Source of the DNA: Kiritimatiellales bacterium
GTDB lineage: Bacteria > Verrucomicrobiota > Kiritimatiellia > Kiritimatiellales > Pontiellaceae
Direction of reading: 5' to 3'
Length of the DNA stretch: 39,238 bases
Assembly: GCA_016744085.1 (NCBI GenBank)
Contig: JADGFE010000007.1
Location: forward strand, 1-39,238
Under the pieces are notes generated by a model. That model saw only the letters and a list, made by a program, of their open reading frames with translations. It searched no databases and was not told the origin of the DNA. The position numbers and the translations under genes were made by a program. Positions 25,735 through 34,024 of the stretch are shown one piece after another; the first letter of the stretch is position 1; every line of letters begins with the position of its first letter.

Positions 25735-26475
25735 TTACTGCTTCGCCGGCTTAGGTTCGTCTTTCTCAATGGTGTATTTGAGTACGCCGTTAAAGTAGGT
25801 CGGCAGAGGTGATTCGAAGGTCATCTCTTCTTTAGAAAAGGGGTGTTTAATCATCAATGACGTTGCATGCAGACAGAGGCGTTTGACGCTCTTATCTTTA
25901 ATTCCGTATTTTTTATCACCAGCAACGGGGCAACCCATGTCGGCCATATGTACACGGATCTGATTTTTGCGACCGGTGTGCAGCTTAACTTCCAGCAGGC
26001 TGTAGTCTTTTGCTTCTTTCACCACTTCATAGGCCGTCTGAGAAAACTTGCCCATTTCCGGATTCTGTACGGAATACATTTTATGGATGCTGTTTTCCAT
26101 CAGGTAAGAAGTAATCATGCCTTTCTTCTCTTTCGGGCAACCGCGAACCACGGCGTAGTATTTCTTTTTGAAATCTTTCCAGTTGTTCTGCAGGTATTCT
26201 TTGGCCTGCTCGCTTTTAGCGAAGACCAACACTCCAGAGGTATATTGATCCAGCCGGTGCACAATGAATATCCGATTTTTGGATTTTGAGTTACCCTTCT
26301 TTACATATTCATTCAGCAAATAGTGCGCGGTATTTTCATGAACGGTTTCACTGGCAACCGTCAACAACCCGCTTTTCTTTTCCACAACCACGATATCCCA
26401 ATCTTCGTAGATAATGTTCAGCCCTTTCGGATGAAATTTTTTGGGCGGCTGCTTAAATGGTTTCTTCTGCTGCAT
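25735..26475 (-). CDS. RluA-family pseudouridine synthase
   Basis: A 246-residue RNA pseudouridine synthase. The catalytic Asp lies in HRLDQYTSGVLVFAKS. ARKNQIRVH-like (TGRKNQIRVHMADMGCPVAGD) and YYAVVRG segments are typical of the RluA group. There is no S4 domain, so it resembles the shorter RluA/TruC-type enzymes. The ATG at 26475 has AAGGA 5 bases upstream; a TTG at 26490 would overlap it. The site on rRNA or tRNA cannot be assigned. A charged tail (DEPKPAKQ) follows the domain. Confidence 0.9.
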   Translation of the reverse strand: MQQKKPFKQPPKKFHPKGLNIIYEDWDIVVVEKKSGLLTVASETVHENTAHYLLNEYVKKGNSKSKNRIFIVHRLDQYTSGVLVFAKSEQAKEYLQNNWKDFKKKYYAVVRGCPKEKKGMITSYLMENSIHKMYSVQNPEMGKFSQTAYEVVKEAKDYSLLEVKLHTGRKNQIRVHMADMGCPVAGDKKYGIKDKSVKRLCLHATSLMIKHPFSKEEMTFESPLPTYFNGVLKYTIEKDEPKPAKQ

Positions 26476-26510
26476 ATTTTCCTTACTCAAAAATCATTTT
26501 TCTCGCAAAG

Positions 26511-26543
26511 TCGCAGAGCAGAAAGAGAAAAATAGCTCTGCGA
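26511..26543. repeat. Inverted repeat from a degenerate CGCAGAG-type intergenic repeat
   Basis: TCGCAGAGC and GCTCTGCGA form a perfect 9-bp inverted repeat with a 15-base loop. The neighbourhood (CTCGCAAAG, CTCTGCGAG) looks like a worn tandem of CGCAGAG units. It may end transcription of the DUF6172 gene. Confidence 0.5.
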
Positions 26544-26581
26544 TCTCGGCATCTCTGCGAGGGCAATTCGGGTGAAGAGAA

Positions 26582-26929
26582 TTACTCTTCGCCAAAGGTT
26601 TTCATTTTGGGGAGTTCCGACTGTACAGGCTCTTCACCTGGTTTCGGCTTTTTGGTTCGCACGCCCGACTTTGCGATAATTTCCACATAGAATGTTTGCA
26701 ATTCACGCGTTGCCGCATTGTTGATGCAGGCATCGATTTCAGACAGATGAATCACGTTAGCCTCAGCTTCAGTATCGCCGAATTTGCAGTCAAAGTCCCA
26801 AAAATCAATTCCTTCCGAGAGTTCTTTGCGGCGTTCGCGTTTGATATATTTCCGGATCTCATTTTTCACCGCATCAATCCTGCGGGGATATTTTATTTTT
26901 TCGTGGGTCAGGTTAAAGGTCTTCTTCAT
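26582..26929 (-). CDS. DUF6172-family protein
   Basis: A 115-residue soluble protein of unknown function. It opens MKKTFNLTHEKIKYPRRIDAVKNEI, followed by KYIKRERRK and GIDFWDFDCKFG, a pattern I associate with DUF6172. A central region with INNAATRELQTFYVEIIAKSG is followed by a Pro/Lys-rich tail. There is no signal peptide. It precedes the pseudouridine synthase on the same strand by about 105 bases with a repeat between, so coupling is uncertain. Confidence 0.7.
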   Translation of the reverse strand: MKKTFNLTHEKIKYPRRIDAVKNEIRKYIKRERRKELSEGIDFWDFDCKFGDTEAEANVIHLSEIDACINNAATRELQTFYVEIIAKSGVRTKKPKPGEEPVQSELPKMKTFGEE

Positions 26930-27115
26930 CAGTATTCTCTGGTTCGGGGCTGTTAATCATTGAAATCGCCCCCTTTTTACAGCAATCGGGAAATATAGCG
27001 ACACAGTTCCCTGCAAATTTCGCTCTGGTTCAGGCTCTCTCAATCATTGTTCCAATACTTGAATCTTTCTCGGGTTCTTTTATATTTTTCCAATTCAACA
27101 AAAGGATTCCCACCT

Positions 27116-27982
27116 ATGATTACAATTGAAAACGAAAGCTTTACCGCCGTGATTGCAACACAAGGAGCGGAACTACGTTCCCTGAAAAACAAACAATCCC
27201 AAGCGGAAACTATTTGGCAGGCCGACCCTGCGGTTTGGGCCTGCAGTGCTCCGGTATTATTTCCCATCGTTGGCAGCCTGATTGATGGAAAAACCAAAAT
27301 CGACCAGACGACCTATTCCATTCCGAAGCATGGCATTCTGCGCGGACGGGATTCCGAACTGATTGAACAGGGTGCGGACTATGCCATTTTCCGCTTCAGT
27401 GCAAATGCAGAAATAAAGGAACTCTACCCGTATTCATTCACACTCGATGTCACCTTCCGGTTGCAGGAAAATGAACTGGTCGTTTCCTATGCCATTTCAA
27501 ATTCAGGCGACGAGGAAATGATTTGTTCCCTTGGTTCCCATCCTGCCTTTGCATTGGATCTTAAAAACAATGCCCTCACCGACTACTTCATTGAGTTTTC
27601 CGAAGCAGAGTCATTGGATCTTTACGGGGTAACCGAGGGTATCTTTCATAAAAAAGATGAGCAGTACCTAAAGAATGAATCCCAAATTCCTCTCACGGAA
27701 AGCCTCTTTAATGACGATGCGCTTATGTTCCGTAACATTCGCTCCAGCACGATACGTATTAAGCGCCCTGCTGCAGAGAGCTCTATTGAAATCGATACGC
27801 ATGGCACGCCCCACTTAGGAATTTGGTCAAAACCCGGCGCGGCCTATGTATGCATTGAGCCCTGGCATTCCTGTGGCGACACCGCCGATAGCGATGGCCT
27901 CTTTGAAAATAAGCCGGATATGCAACGCCTGAAAAAAGGCGAAACCTATGAAACCGGATATACGATCCGAGTAATGGGATAA
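27116..27982 (+). CDS. Aldose 1-epimerase family protein (LacX/YeaD-like)
   Basis: A 288-residue mutarotase-fold protein that would interconvert sugar anomers or epimers at C1. Seen: GAELRSLKNK at the N-terminus, PVLFPIVGSL, PKHGILRGRDSE and LGSHPAFAL with conserved His residues, then PHLGIWSKPGAAYVCIEPW with the catalytic Glu region. The ATG at 27116 has AAGGA upstream. A reading from 27047 adds residues unlike the family. A strong terminator follows. The sugar substrate cannot be told. Confidence 0.88.
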   Translation: MITIENESFTAVIATQGAELRSLKNKQSQAETIWQADPAVWACSAPVLFPIVGSLIDGKTKIDQTTYSIPKHGILRGRDSELIEQGADYAIFRFSANAEIKELYPYSFTLDVTFRLQENELVVSYAISNSGDEEMICSLGSHPAFALDLKNNALTDYFIEFSEAESLDLYGVTEGIFHKKDEQYLKNESQIPLTESLFNDDALMFRNIRSSTIRIKRPAAESSIEIDTHGTPHLGIWSKPGAAYVCIEPWHSCGDTADSDGLFENKPDMQRLKKGETYETGYTIRVMG

Positions 27983-27987
27983 GACCT

Positions 27988-28025
27988 AAAAAAGGGCCCG
28001 TCGCGTATTAACGCACGGGCCTTTT
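27988..28025. terminator. Bidirectional terminator between aldose epimerase and glutamate dehydrogenase
   Basis: A long stem (AAAGGGCCCGT...GCGT / ACGC...ACGGGCCTTTT) with A and T flanks at both ends separates two converging genes. It should stop transcription from either side. Confidence 0.85.
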
Positions 28026-28041
28026 GAGTCGAAACAGCTTG

Positions 28042-29289
28042 TTATCCTATAAAGGTTGCAGGATCTAAATGCGTACGTGCCAACCCAGCCTTACCAACTC
28101 GACGAATGGCTAGAATGAACGCCGCCGTACGCAAATCCACCTGAAATTCGGCCGCCACATCAGAAACTCCCCGGTAGGCCTTAACCATAACCTTATTTAG
28201 CTCATCATTAATCCGGTCCAGCTCCCAGCGGAACTGCTGAATATTCTGCGTCCATTCGAAATAACTCACCGTCACACCTCCGGCATTGGCGAGAATATCG
28301 GGAATGATAATAACACCGCGCTCGAGCAGAATGGCATCGGCAGCCGGCGTAGTTGGAGCATTCGCCGCCTCAATTACAAGACCCGCCTTCACTTCATGAG
28401 CATTTTCTTCCGTAATTACATCCTGCAGGGCTGCTGGAATCAAAACATCCGCTTTCCAGGTAATAATTGAGTCTCCTGAAAAACCCGATCCTCCGGCAAA
28501 ATCTTTAACCCCACCCGTTTCAATCACCCAGGCTGTTAAGGCCGCAATATCCAATCCGTCTTCATTCGATACCCCGCCCGTATGGTCAGCAACCGCCACA
28601 ATTTTTGCACCGTGGTCAGCAATTAAACGGGCAGCATTGCTGCCCACATTACCAAACCCCTGAATGGCCACCGTTATGTCGGAAAAACTTTTCCCCTGCT
28701 CCGTCAACGCCTCGCGCAGCGATATCATTACGCCTCGCCCTGTTGCTTCTTCGCGACCCTCCGATCCGAACAACTCCAACGGCTTCCCGGTAACCACGGC
28801 GGGCGAAAACCCTTTGAATTTTGAATATTCATCCATGATCCAACCCATTACTCGGGCATTGGTATTCATATCCGGCGCAGGAATATCGATAGTCGGCCCA
28901 ATAAAGTCCTTCATTTCAGCCACGAATAGACGGGTGACCTGCGCAAGATCTTTATCCGACATTTCGCGCGGGTTACAATCAATCCCACCTTTGGCACCAC
29001 CGAATGGAATATCAACCACAGCGGTTTTCCAAGTCATTAACCCTGCCAGTGCAGATGCATGATCTTCATCCATTGAAGGATGGAAACGGAGCCCACCTTT
29101 CATCGGTCCTCGGGCATCGTTATGCTGAACACGGTATCCGGTATAATACTTCAGTTCGCCTTCACAGTTTTCGACGGCAAGCTCCACCGTCATGGTTCGC
29201 TGAGGAGTCAGTAGAATTTTACGAACTATGTCGGATAAACCGAGAACATCGGCAGCCTGATTAAAATAGAAATGAGTATCGCTCAGCAT
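28042..29289 (-). CDS. gdhA: Glutamate dehydrogenase (Glu/Leu/Phe/Val family)
   Basis: It catalyses reversible oxidative deamination of glutamate to 2-oxoglutarate. From the ATG at 29289 it is 415 residues, with AAGGAG about 9 bases upstream. A GTG at 29313 would place the ribosome site inside the gene. KGGLRFHPSMDED, TWKTAVVDIPFGGAKGGI (catalytic Lys region), and the Rossmann VAIQGFGNVGSNAARL are the family marks. The cofactor preference cannot be fixed without a model. Converges on the aldose epimerase. Confidence 0.95.
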   Translation of the reverse strand: MLSDTHFYFNQAADVLGLSDIVRKILLTPQRTMTVELAVENCEGELKYYTGYRVQHNDARGPMKGGLRFHPSMDEDHASALAGLMTWKTAVVDIPFGGAKGGIDCNPREMSDKDLAQVTRLFVAEMKDFIGPTIDIPAPDMNTNARVMGWIMDEYSKFKGFSPAVVTGKPLELFGSEGREEATGRGVMISLREALTEQGKSFSDITVAIQGFGNVGSNAARLIADHGAKIVAVADHTGGVSNEDGLDIAALTAWVIETGGVKDFAGGSGFSGDSIITWKADVLIPAALQDVITEENAHEVKAGLVIEAANAPTTPAADAILLERGVIIIPDILANAGGVTVSYFEWTQNIQQFRWELDRINDELNKVMVKAYRGVSDVAAEFQVDLRTAAFILAIRRVGKAGLARTHLDPATFIG

Positions 29290-29363
29290 ATCCAGTATCT
29301 CCTTCGATTGCACCGTTAGCCTTTAGCTAAACAGCTTACTCAAATCGATCAGGATTCCAATGG

Positions 29364-29864
29364 TTAAAGACTGAATAGATCATCAGCCGGCAAAGTTGGA
29401 CTCTCAAATCCAATATCGGGAGGAAGATCCTTTCCTTCGGATGCGGCCACAGCTAATTCATCGCACCGTTCATTTTCAGGATGATTGTTATGCCCTTTCA
29501 CCCATTTGAACTCGACCTTGTGCCCCGAGCATAAATTCAGCATCTGCTCCCATAAATCAGGATTCTTTGCCGATTTTGAGGGAGATAGCTTCCAGCCTTT
29601 TGAACGCCACTTTTTGGCCCAGCCTTTCACCATGGCGTTGACGACATACTTAGAGTCGCTGGTCAGCACAACGTTACTGGGTTGCTTCAGCGCCTTCAAT
29701 CCTTCGAGGCAGGCCATCAGCTCCATGCGGTTATTCGTGGTTTTAAGGAAGCCGCCGGAGAGTTCCTTTTTGCGATCGCCCGAAATCATTACGACCCCAT
29801 ATCCTCCCGGGCCCGGGTTCCCCTTACAGGCGCCATCGGTATAAATCTGAATTACATCCTGCAT
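29364..29864 (-). CDS. rnhA: Ribonuclease HI
   Basis: It removes RNA from RNA:DNA hybrids. From the ATG at 29864 the protein is 166 residues with the catalytic set D10 (IYTDGA), E48 (NNRMELM), D70 (TSDSKYV), H125 (KGHNNHPEN) and D135. A GTG five codons earlier is possible, but the numbering and start favour 29864. The Lys/Trp-rich handle (GWAKKWRSKGWKLS) is present. The last 20 residues extend past the core. Codes downstream of the DEAD-box helicase on the same strand. Confidence 0.95.
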   Translation of the reverse strand: MQDVIQIYTDGACKGNPGPGGYGVVMISGDRKKELSGGFLKTTNNRMELMACLEGLKALKQPSNVVLTSDSKYVVNAMVKGWAKKWRSKGWKLSPSKSAKNPDLWEQMLNLCSGHKVEFKWVKGHNNHPENERCDELAVAASEGKDLPPDIGFESPTLPADDLFSL

Positions 29865-29875
29865 AAATTCTTCTT

Positions 29876-29934
29876 CCACAGATTTCCCAGATTACTCGAA
29901 TTTCTTAATCTGTGAACATCCGTGTAATCTGTGG
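29876..29934. repeat. CACAGATT-type intergenic inverted repeat
   Basis: CCACAGATT (29876-29884) and AATCTGTGG (29926-29934) are a perfect 9-bp inverted repeat. A third degenerate copy of AATCTGTG lies between them. It fills the gap between the helicase and rnhA and may be a common intergenic repeat of this genome. Confidence 0.5.
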
Positions 29935-29947
29935 ATTATATATTCAA

Positions 29948-31060
29948 TTATGCGAGTTCGCGGAACGAAATACCGAGCTCACGTTCCAACCGCGTAATAC
30001 GCTTTTGATCATGACGGTTAGCCAACACCAAAGAGATTCCGGTTTTTCCTGCACGGGCGGTTCTGCCACTGCGGTGCGTATAGTATTCATTCTTTTCAGG
30101 AAGCTGGTGATGAATCACAAACGATAATCCTTCCACGTCGATGCCTCGTGCAGAAACATCGGTCGTAATCAAAATACGGGCGCGTTCTTTTTTGAACATC
30201 CGCATAATTTTATCGCGTTCGGTCTGCATTAGATCGCCATGCAATACCACATTGGAAAAGCCATGGGGCTCCAGCGCCTGTCCGAAAGCAATCGTGTCGG
30301 CTCGTGTCCGGCAAAAGATCAGTCCGCGTTGCTCGCCGCGCGCTTTCAGGAAATCAACAATCCGCTCCAGCTTTTCCCCATCCGTGCACCGAATGTATTC
30401 ATGTCGAATGTTCGGATTGACGATATTCTTTTTATCAATTTTCAAAAAAGGAGCATTCTCATCCAGATACTTATGAATCATCTTTTTAATGCCCTGCGGC
30501 ATGGTGGCCGAGAATAGCCAGATATGACTGGAGCTTTTTGTCAGCTTCATAACCGACTCAATATCATCTCGGAACCCGAGTTTCAGCATTTCATCCGCTT
30601 CATCCAGGACAAGTGTTTTAACCGAAGTTAGATCCACCGCTTTACGGCGCACCAAATCCATCAAACGCCCCGGCGTTGCAACCAAAATCTGCGTAGGACG
30701 TTTCAACGATTCAATCTGCCGTTCAATCTTATCCCCGCCGCAAACTACTTCGGAAAAAATACGGTCTGTGTATTTTGTGAATTTAAAAAGCTGTTTCTGC
30801 ACCTGCTTGGCAAGTTCACGGGTAGGCGCAATAACCACCCCTTGAATGCAAGGTTGTTTGGGATTGATGGACGCCAACAAAGGAAGTCCGAACGCGGCCG
30901 TTTTTCCGGTGCCGGTCTGCGCCTGACCGATAAAATCAGTCTCTTTCCCCAGAATCATCGGAATCGTTTTTGCCTGAATTTCAGTCGGCTCTTTGATGCC
31001 CAGCTCTTCAAGCCCCTGAAGGTATCCATTGCCGATGCCCAGTTCTTTAAATGTTTTCAT
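29948..31060 (-). CDS. DEAD-box RNA helicase
   Basis: A 370-residue ATP-dependent RNA helicase. Seen in order: Q-motif GIKEPTEIQAKTIP, Walker A AQTGTGKT, PTRELAKQ, ATPGRLMD, DEADEMLKLGF, SATMPQ, then TDVSARGIDVEG and HRSGRTARAGKTG of the second RecA domain. It lacks the long C-terminal RNA-binding tail of DeaD or the RhlE group, so no specific role is claimed. The ATG at 31060 gives the family's usual N-terminus (MKTFKELGIGN); an upstream GTG at 31108 would add 16 residues. Confidence 0.94.
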   Translation of the reverse strand: MKTFKELGIGNGYLQGLEELGIKEPTEIQAKTIPMILGKETDFIGQAQTGTGKTAAFGLPLLASINPKQPCIQGVVIAPTRELAKQVQKQLFKFTKYTDRIFSEVVCGGDKIERQIESLKRPTQILVATPGRLMDLVRRKAVDLTSVKTLVLDEADEMLKLGFRDDIESVMKLTKSSSHIWLFSATMPQGIKKMIHKYLDENAPFLKIDKKNIVNPNIRHEYIRCTDGEKLERIVDFLKARGEQRGLIFCRTRADTIAFGQALEPHGFSNVVLHGDLMQTERDKIMRMFKKERARILITTDVSARGIDVEGLSFVIHHQLPEKNEYYTHRSGRTARAGKTGISLVLANRHDQKRITRLERELGISFRELA

Positions 31061-31162
31061 ATCCTGTTGTCCTATAAGGGATTTATTTAGAATCGGAGGA
31101 ACCTGCACTGAAGAGGTAATAGACGCGAGTTAATATTAAGGGAAAGTGCGGAGACGAGGTTT

Positions 31163-31216
31163 GTAGTTCCGCCTTTAGGCGGCCATGCTGAAATAGCCGC
31201 CTAAAGGCGGAACTAC
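31163..31216. repeat. GTAG-headed palindromic REP-like element overlapping the recQ stop
   Basis: A 21-base arm (31163-31183) is perfectly inverted at 31196-31216 with a 12-base loop. Each arm is itself nearly palindromic (CCGCCTTTAGGCGG) and opens GTAG, the tetranucleotide type known at the foot of REP hairpins. The recQ stop TAG (31213-31215, minus) is inside the right arm. Confidence 0.85.
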
Positions 31217-33384
31217 GAACTTTTTACCTGCATAAACGCACGAACCAGGCGCAGGTCGGCATAGGTGACCTTATTTCCCGATGCCTCAATGATTGAGCGC
31301 ATGGAGGCCCCGGAAAGGCGATCAAACAGCTCCTCGCACATGATACGAATTTCCGGATCGATTAGACGATCAATATCCAGGTCATCGTGATGCCCTTCTG
31401 CCAACAGCGTTTCAATATGCTGACCAATGGTTCCTTCGCCCAGATCCCTTATGGCGGCGATACCTTCCACGGTCAAACCCTGCTTTGCCATCTTCAGGGT
31501 TTCTTTAACCGTCTTTCCGGTTTTATTTTTGCGGGTTTTCTTAATCTTAATCGGCGCCTGTAAAACAGCATGCTCTTCCGCTTCTTCCGGATTCATGAGT
31601 TTATACATCTCGATAATCGTCATGAAGGTATCGCCGTATTTCTTCAGTTTTGCATCACCCACACCGGAAACACCTCCCATTTTTTCCGGTGTATCTGAAA
31701 AGTAGAGCGCCATTTCGCGTAGCGTTCTATCTGAAAAAATAACGAAAGGAGGAACGCATTCTTTTTTAGCAATGCGCTGCCGTTCCGTACGGAGCTGCGC
31801 AAAGAGCTTTTGCGAATAGCCCGCAGTGATTCCTTCCGGAACCGCTTGCTGGACACTTTTCTGACGGATAACCTCAAATTGCTTTTTGCCCAGCAAAATC
31901 TGCTGTCCCTTCGGTGTCAGCTCAAGGGAAGAATGTTTTTCAGCATTTTGTAGAATGCAGTCCTGCGCCAGCAAATTATCAATGATCTGCCGCCAGTATT
32001 TTTTATCCTTCTCTTTCCCCGCACCATAGGTTTTGAGTTGGTCATGACCGAGTTTCTTTATTTTCTGAGTCTTTGCACCAACCACGATATCCGCAATATG
32101 CACCGCGCCGAATTTCTGACCGGAGCGATAAATGGCCGACATAATTTTCTGCGCAGGAACCGATGCATCGACGCATTCAACATCGCCCATACAGACATCA
32201 CAGGTTTTACAATTATCCTTTGTGTAGACCTCATCGAAATATCCCAGCAGGATTTTCCGGCGACAGGCATTCGTTTCGGCAAACCGTACCATCTGAAACA
32301 ACTGGTGTTCCGCAATTTTCCGATCATTCGGATCTTCGGTCTGTTCAATGAAATAGCGGATGCGGACAATATCACTTCGATTGAAAAATAGGCGGCAATG
32401 CGCGGATTCACCATCACGACCGGCCCGACCGGTTTCCTGATAGTAGCCCTCCATATTTTTTGGAAGATCTCCGTGCAGCACAAAACGAACATTTGATTTA
32501 TCGATGCCCATCCCGAATGCAATCGTAGCCACCACCACATGCACATCATCGCGGTTAAAGCGGTCCTGATTTTCTTTTCGTTGCTTCGGCGTAAGTCCGG
32601 CGTGATAGGCCAGCGCATACACACCCTGTTCCTGTAGGAATTCAGCCGTGGATTCAACGCTCTTGCGGGTGGTACGATAAATAATGCCCGACTCGCCCTC
32701 ATGATCACGCAGAAACTGCAACAGTTGGATATCCAGATTATCTTTGGGAACGACCTGATAAAACAGGTTTGGCCGATCGAAAGAGGCTCTTGTTAAATGC
32801 GGCTTGCGCAGCCCGAGTTTATTAACAATATCATCAGAAACTTTGTGCGTTGCTGTTGCGGTAAAAGCAGCAATCGGAGCCTTGGGGAAATGAATAATAA
32901 TATTGGATAGCGAGAGATAGTCTGGCCGAAAGTCATGGCCCCATTCTGAAATACAGTGTGCTTCATCGATTGCAAAAAAAGAAACCTTTGCCTGTTTCAG
33001 CTTGATCATAAAATCCGGCATCGCAAATCGTTCAGGCGACACATACAGCAAATCCAGCTCTTCGTTCTCAATCGCCTGATAAACTCGGATTCTATCTTTA
33101 GGCGACAGAGTGCTGTTCAGAAATTCCGCATTCAGACCGTTGGCCTTGGCCGCATCCACCTGATCCTTCATCAGCGAAATTAACGGACTGACCACCACAC
33201 ACAAACCATCCTGCATGTAGGCCGGCAATTGATAACAAAGCGATTTCCCGCCACCAGTTGGCATAACCGCAAATACATCATTCCCCTCAATTATATTGGA
33301 GACAATCTCTTCCTGATTCGGTCGAAAGGTATCAAAACCAAAGATCTGGTGTAATGCATCATTCATTACTTCATTCATTCCCAT
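31213..33384 (-). CDS. recQ: ATP-dependent DNA helicase RecQ
   Basis: RecQ unwinds DNA 3'-5' during recombination and repair. The 723-residue protein has Walker A MPTGGGKS, DEAH in FFAIDEAHCISEWGHDFRPDY, the zinc module ACRRKILLGYF with CKTCDVC, an RQC winged helix, an HRDC domain (PPFVIFSDRTLREMALYF) and an extra helix-turn-helix segment at the C-terminus (KQGLTVEGIAAIRDLGEG). Its last codons and stop lie in the palindrome at 31163-31216. The start overlaps 14 bases of the degenerate toxin gene. Exact start (33384 or the next ATG) is uncertain. Confidence 0.96.
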   Translation of the reverse strand: MGMNEVMNDALHQIFGFDTFRPNQEEIVSNIIEGNDVFAVMPTGGGKSLCYQLPAYMQDGLCVVVSPLISLMKDQVDAAKANGLNAEFLNSTLSPKDRIRVYQAIENEELDLLYVSPERFAMPDFMIKLKQAKVSFFAIDEAHCISEWGHDFRPDYLSLSNIIIHFPKAPIAAFTATATHKVSDDIVNKLGLRKPHLTRASFDRPNLFYQVVPKDNLDIQLLQFLRDHEGESGIIYRTTRKSVESTAEFLQEQGVYALAYHAGLTPKQRKENQDRFNRDDVHVVVATIAFGMGIDKSNVRFVLHGDLPKNMEGYYQETGRAGRDGESAHCRLFFNRSDIVRIRYFIEQTEDPNDRKIAEHQLFQMVRFAETNACRRKILLGYFDEVYTKDNCKTCDVCMGDVECVDASVPAQKIMSAIYRSGQKFGAVHIADIVVGAKTQKIKKLGHDQLKTYGAGKEKDKKYWRQIIDNLLAQDCILQNAEKHSSLELTPKGQQILLGKKQFEVIRQKSVQQAVPEGITAGYSQKLFAQLRTERQRIAKKECVPPFVIFSDRTLREMALYFSDTPEKMGGVSGVGDAKLKKYGDTFMTIIEMYKLMNPEEAEEHAVLQAPIKIKKTRKNKTGKTVKETLKMAKQGLTVEGIAAIRDLGEGTIGQHIETLLAEGHHDDLDIDRLIDPEIRIMCEELFDRLSGASMRSIIEASGNKVTYADLRLVRAFMQVKSS

Positions 33385-33682
33385 ACCGCCTTAACTTTTG
33401 GGTAGGATGGATGGGCGAGAGCTGTCCTGATTTCCAGGCAATTTCGGAATCGATCGGAACCTCTGTGACACCATGGTGCATAAGCGCCCGCTCAAAACGA
33501 GATAGAGGATTCTTTCCCCATTTTAATTTTGAACATTTGGTAAGCAACCTGATTTCAAGAGCGCTAATAACTGAAACGTGCAATTCCAATGCATGGAAAC
33601 GAATTGCCGACTTGGCTGACTCTGTCAATTGAGATAAATCCGTTGCCAGCCATATTAAGGCAGGGGTATTCAACACTAACAT
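33371..33682 (-). pseudogene. Degenerate PIN-domain (VapC-like) toxin
   Basis: A 103-residue PIN-type protein starting at the TAATG overlap with the antitoxin stop. It keeps the family outline (ALIWLATDLSQLTESAKSAI, VSVISALEIRLL with the second acid, RALMHHGVTEVPI). The first catalytic Asp, normally in LLLDTHALIW, is Asn here (LVLNTPALIW). The C-terminal DPxDR motif is missing: the frame ends at PIHPTQKLRRYGNE where it should begin. So two or more active-site acids are gone. It probably has no RNase activity. A short upstream start at 33691 is also possible. Confidence 0.75.
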
Positions 33683-33930
33683 TAGCGGCATTCCTCGGAC
33701 CAAAGATCCTCAGTAGACTCCAGAGGATCACAAAGATATACGGCCGTTCCCTTAAGTTTGAGATCCTGCTTAAGCGGATCAAAATATTTTACCGTCTCCT
33801 TATGAACCATAATATCCACCCTCGGCTTATTGCTCTTAAAAATCGTATAGGATTCGTCGGTTTCCTGGACCTGTTTGATCAACTCCGACAAATGTGTTTT
33901 AGCTTCGTATATATTGCTTCGTTTTTTCAT
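33682..33930 (-). CDS. Phd/YefM-type antitoxin
   Basis: An 82-residue antitoxin. The N-terminal half (MKKRSNIYEAKTHLSELIKQVQ) is a Phd/YefM DNA-binding region, and the acidic C-terminal half would bind the toxin. The ATG at 33930 has GAGG five bases upstream, and a GTG at 33948 is rejected. Its stop overlaps the toxin start as TAATG. The antitoxin looks intact although its partner does not. Confidence 0.8.
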   Translation of the reverse strand: MKKRSNIYEAKTHLSELIKQVQETDESYTIFKSNKPRVDIMVHKETVKYFDPLKQDLKLKGTAVYLCDPLESTEDLWSEECR

Positions 33931-33946
33931 TTCAGCCTCTAAACGC

Positions 33947-33975
33947 ACCCTAGTTGGTCAAGTTAACTAGGTCAA
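33947..33975 (-). promoter_or_regulatory. Promoter and palindromic operator of the toxin-antitoxin pair
   Basis: On the minus strand TTGACC (33970-33975) and TAGGGT (33947-33952) with a 17-base spacer form a possible promoter. CCTAGTT and AACTAGG (33949-33955 and 33965-33971) are inverted within it. Phd-type antitoxins usually repress their own operons at such sites. Confidence 0.5.
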
Positions 33976-34024
33976 TAATGCATAAGATTTGGGAGCCTGC
34001 ATTACCTACTCCCTCAACTCAAAC

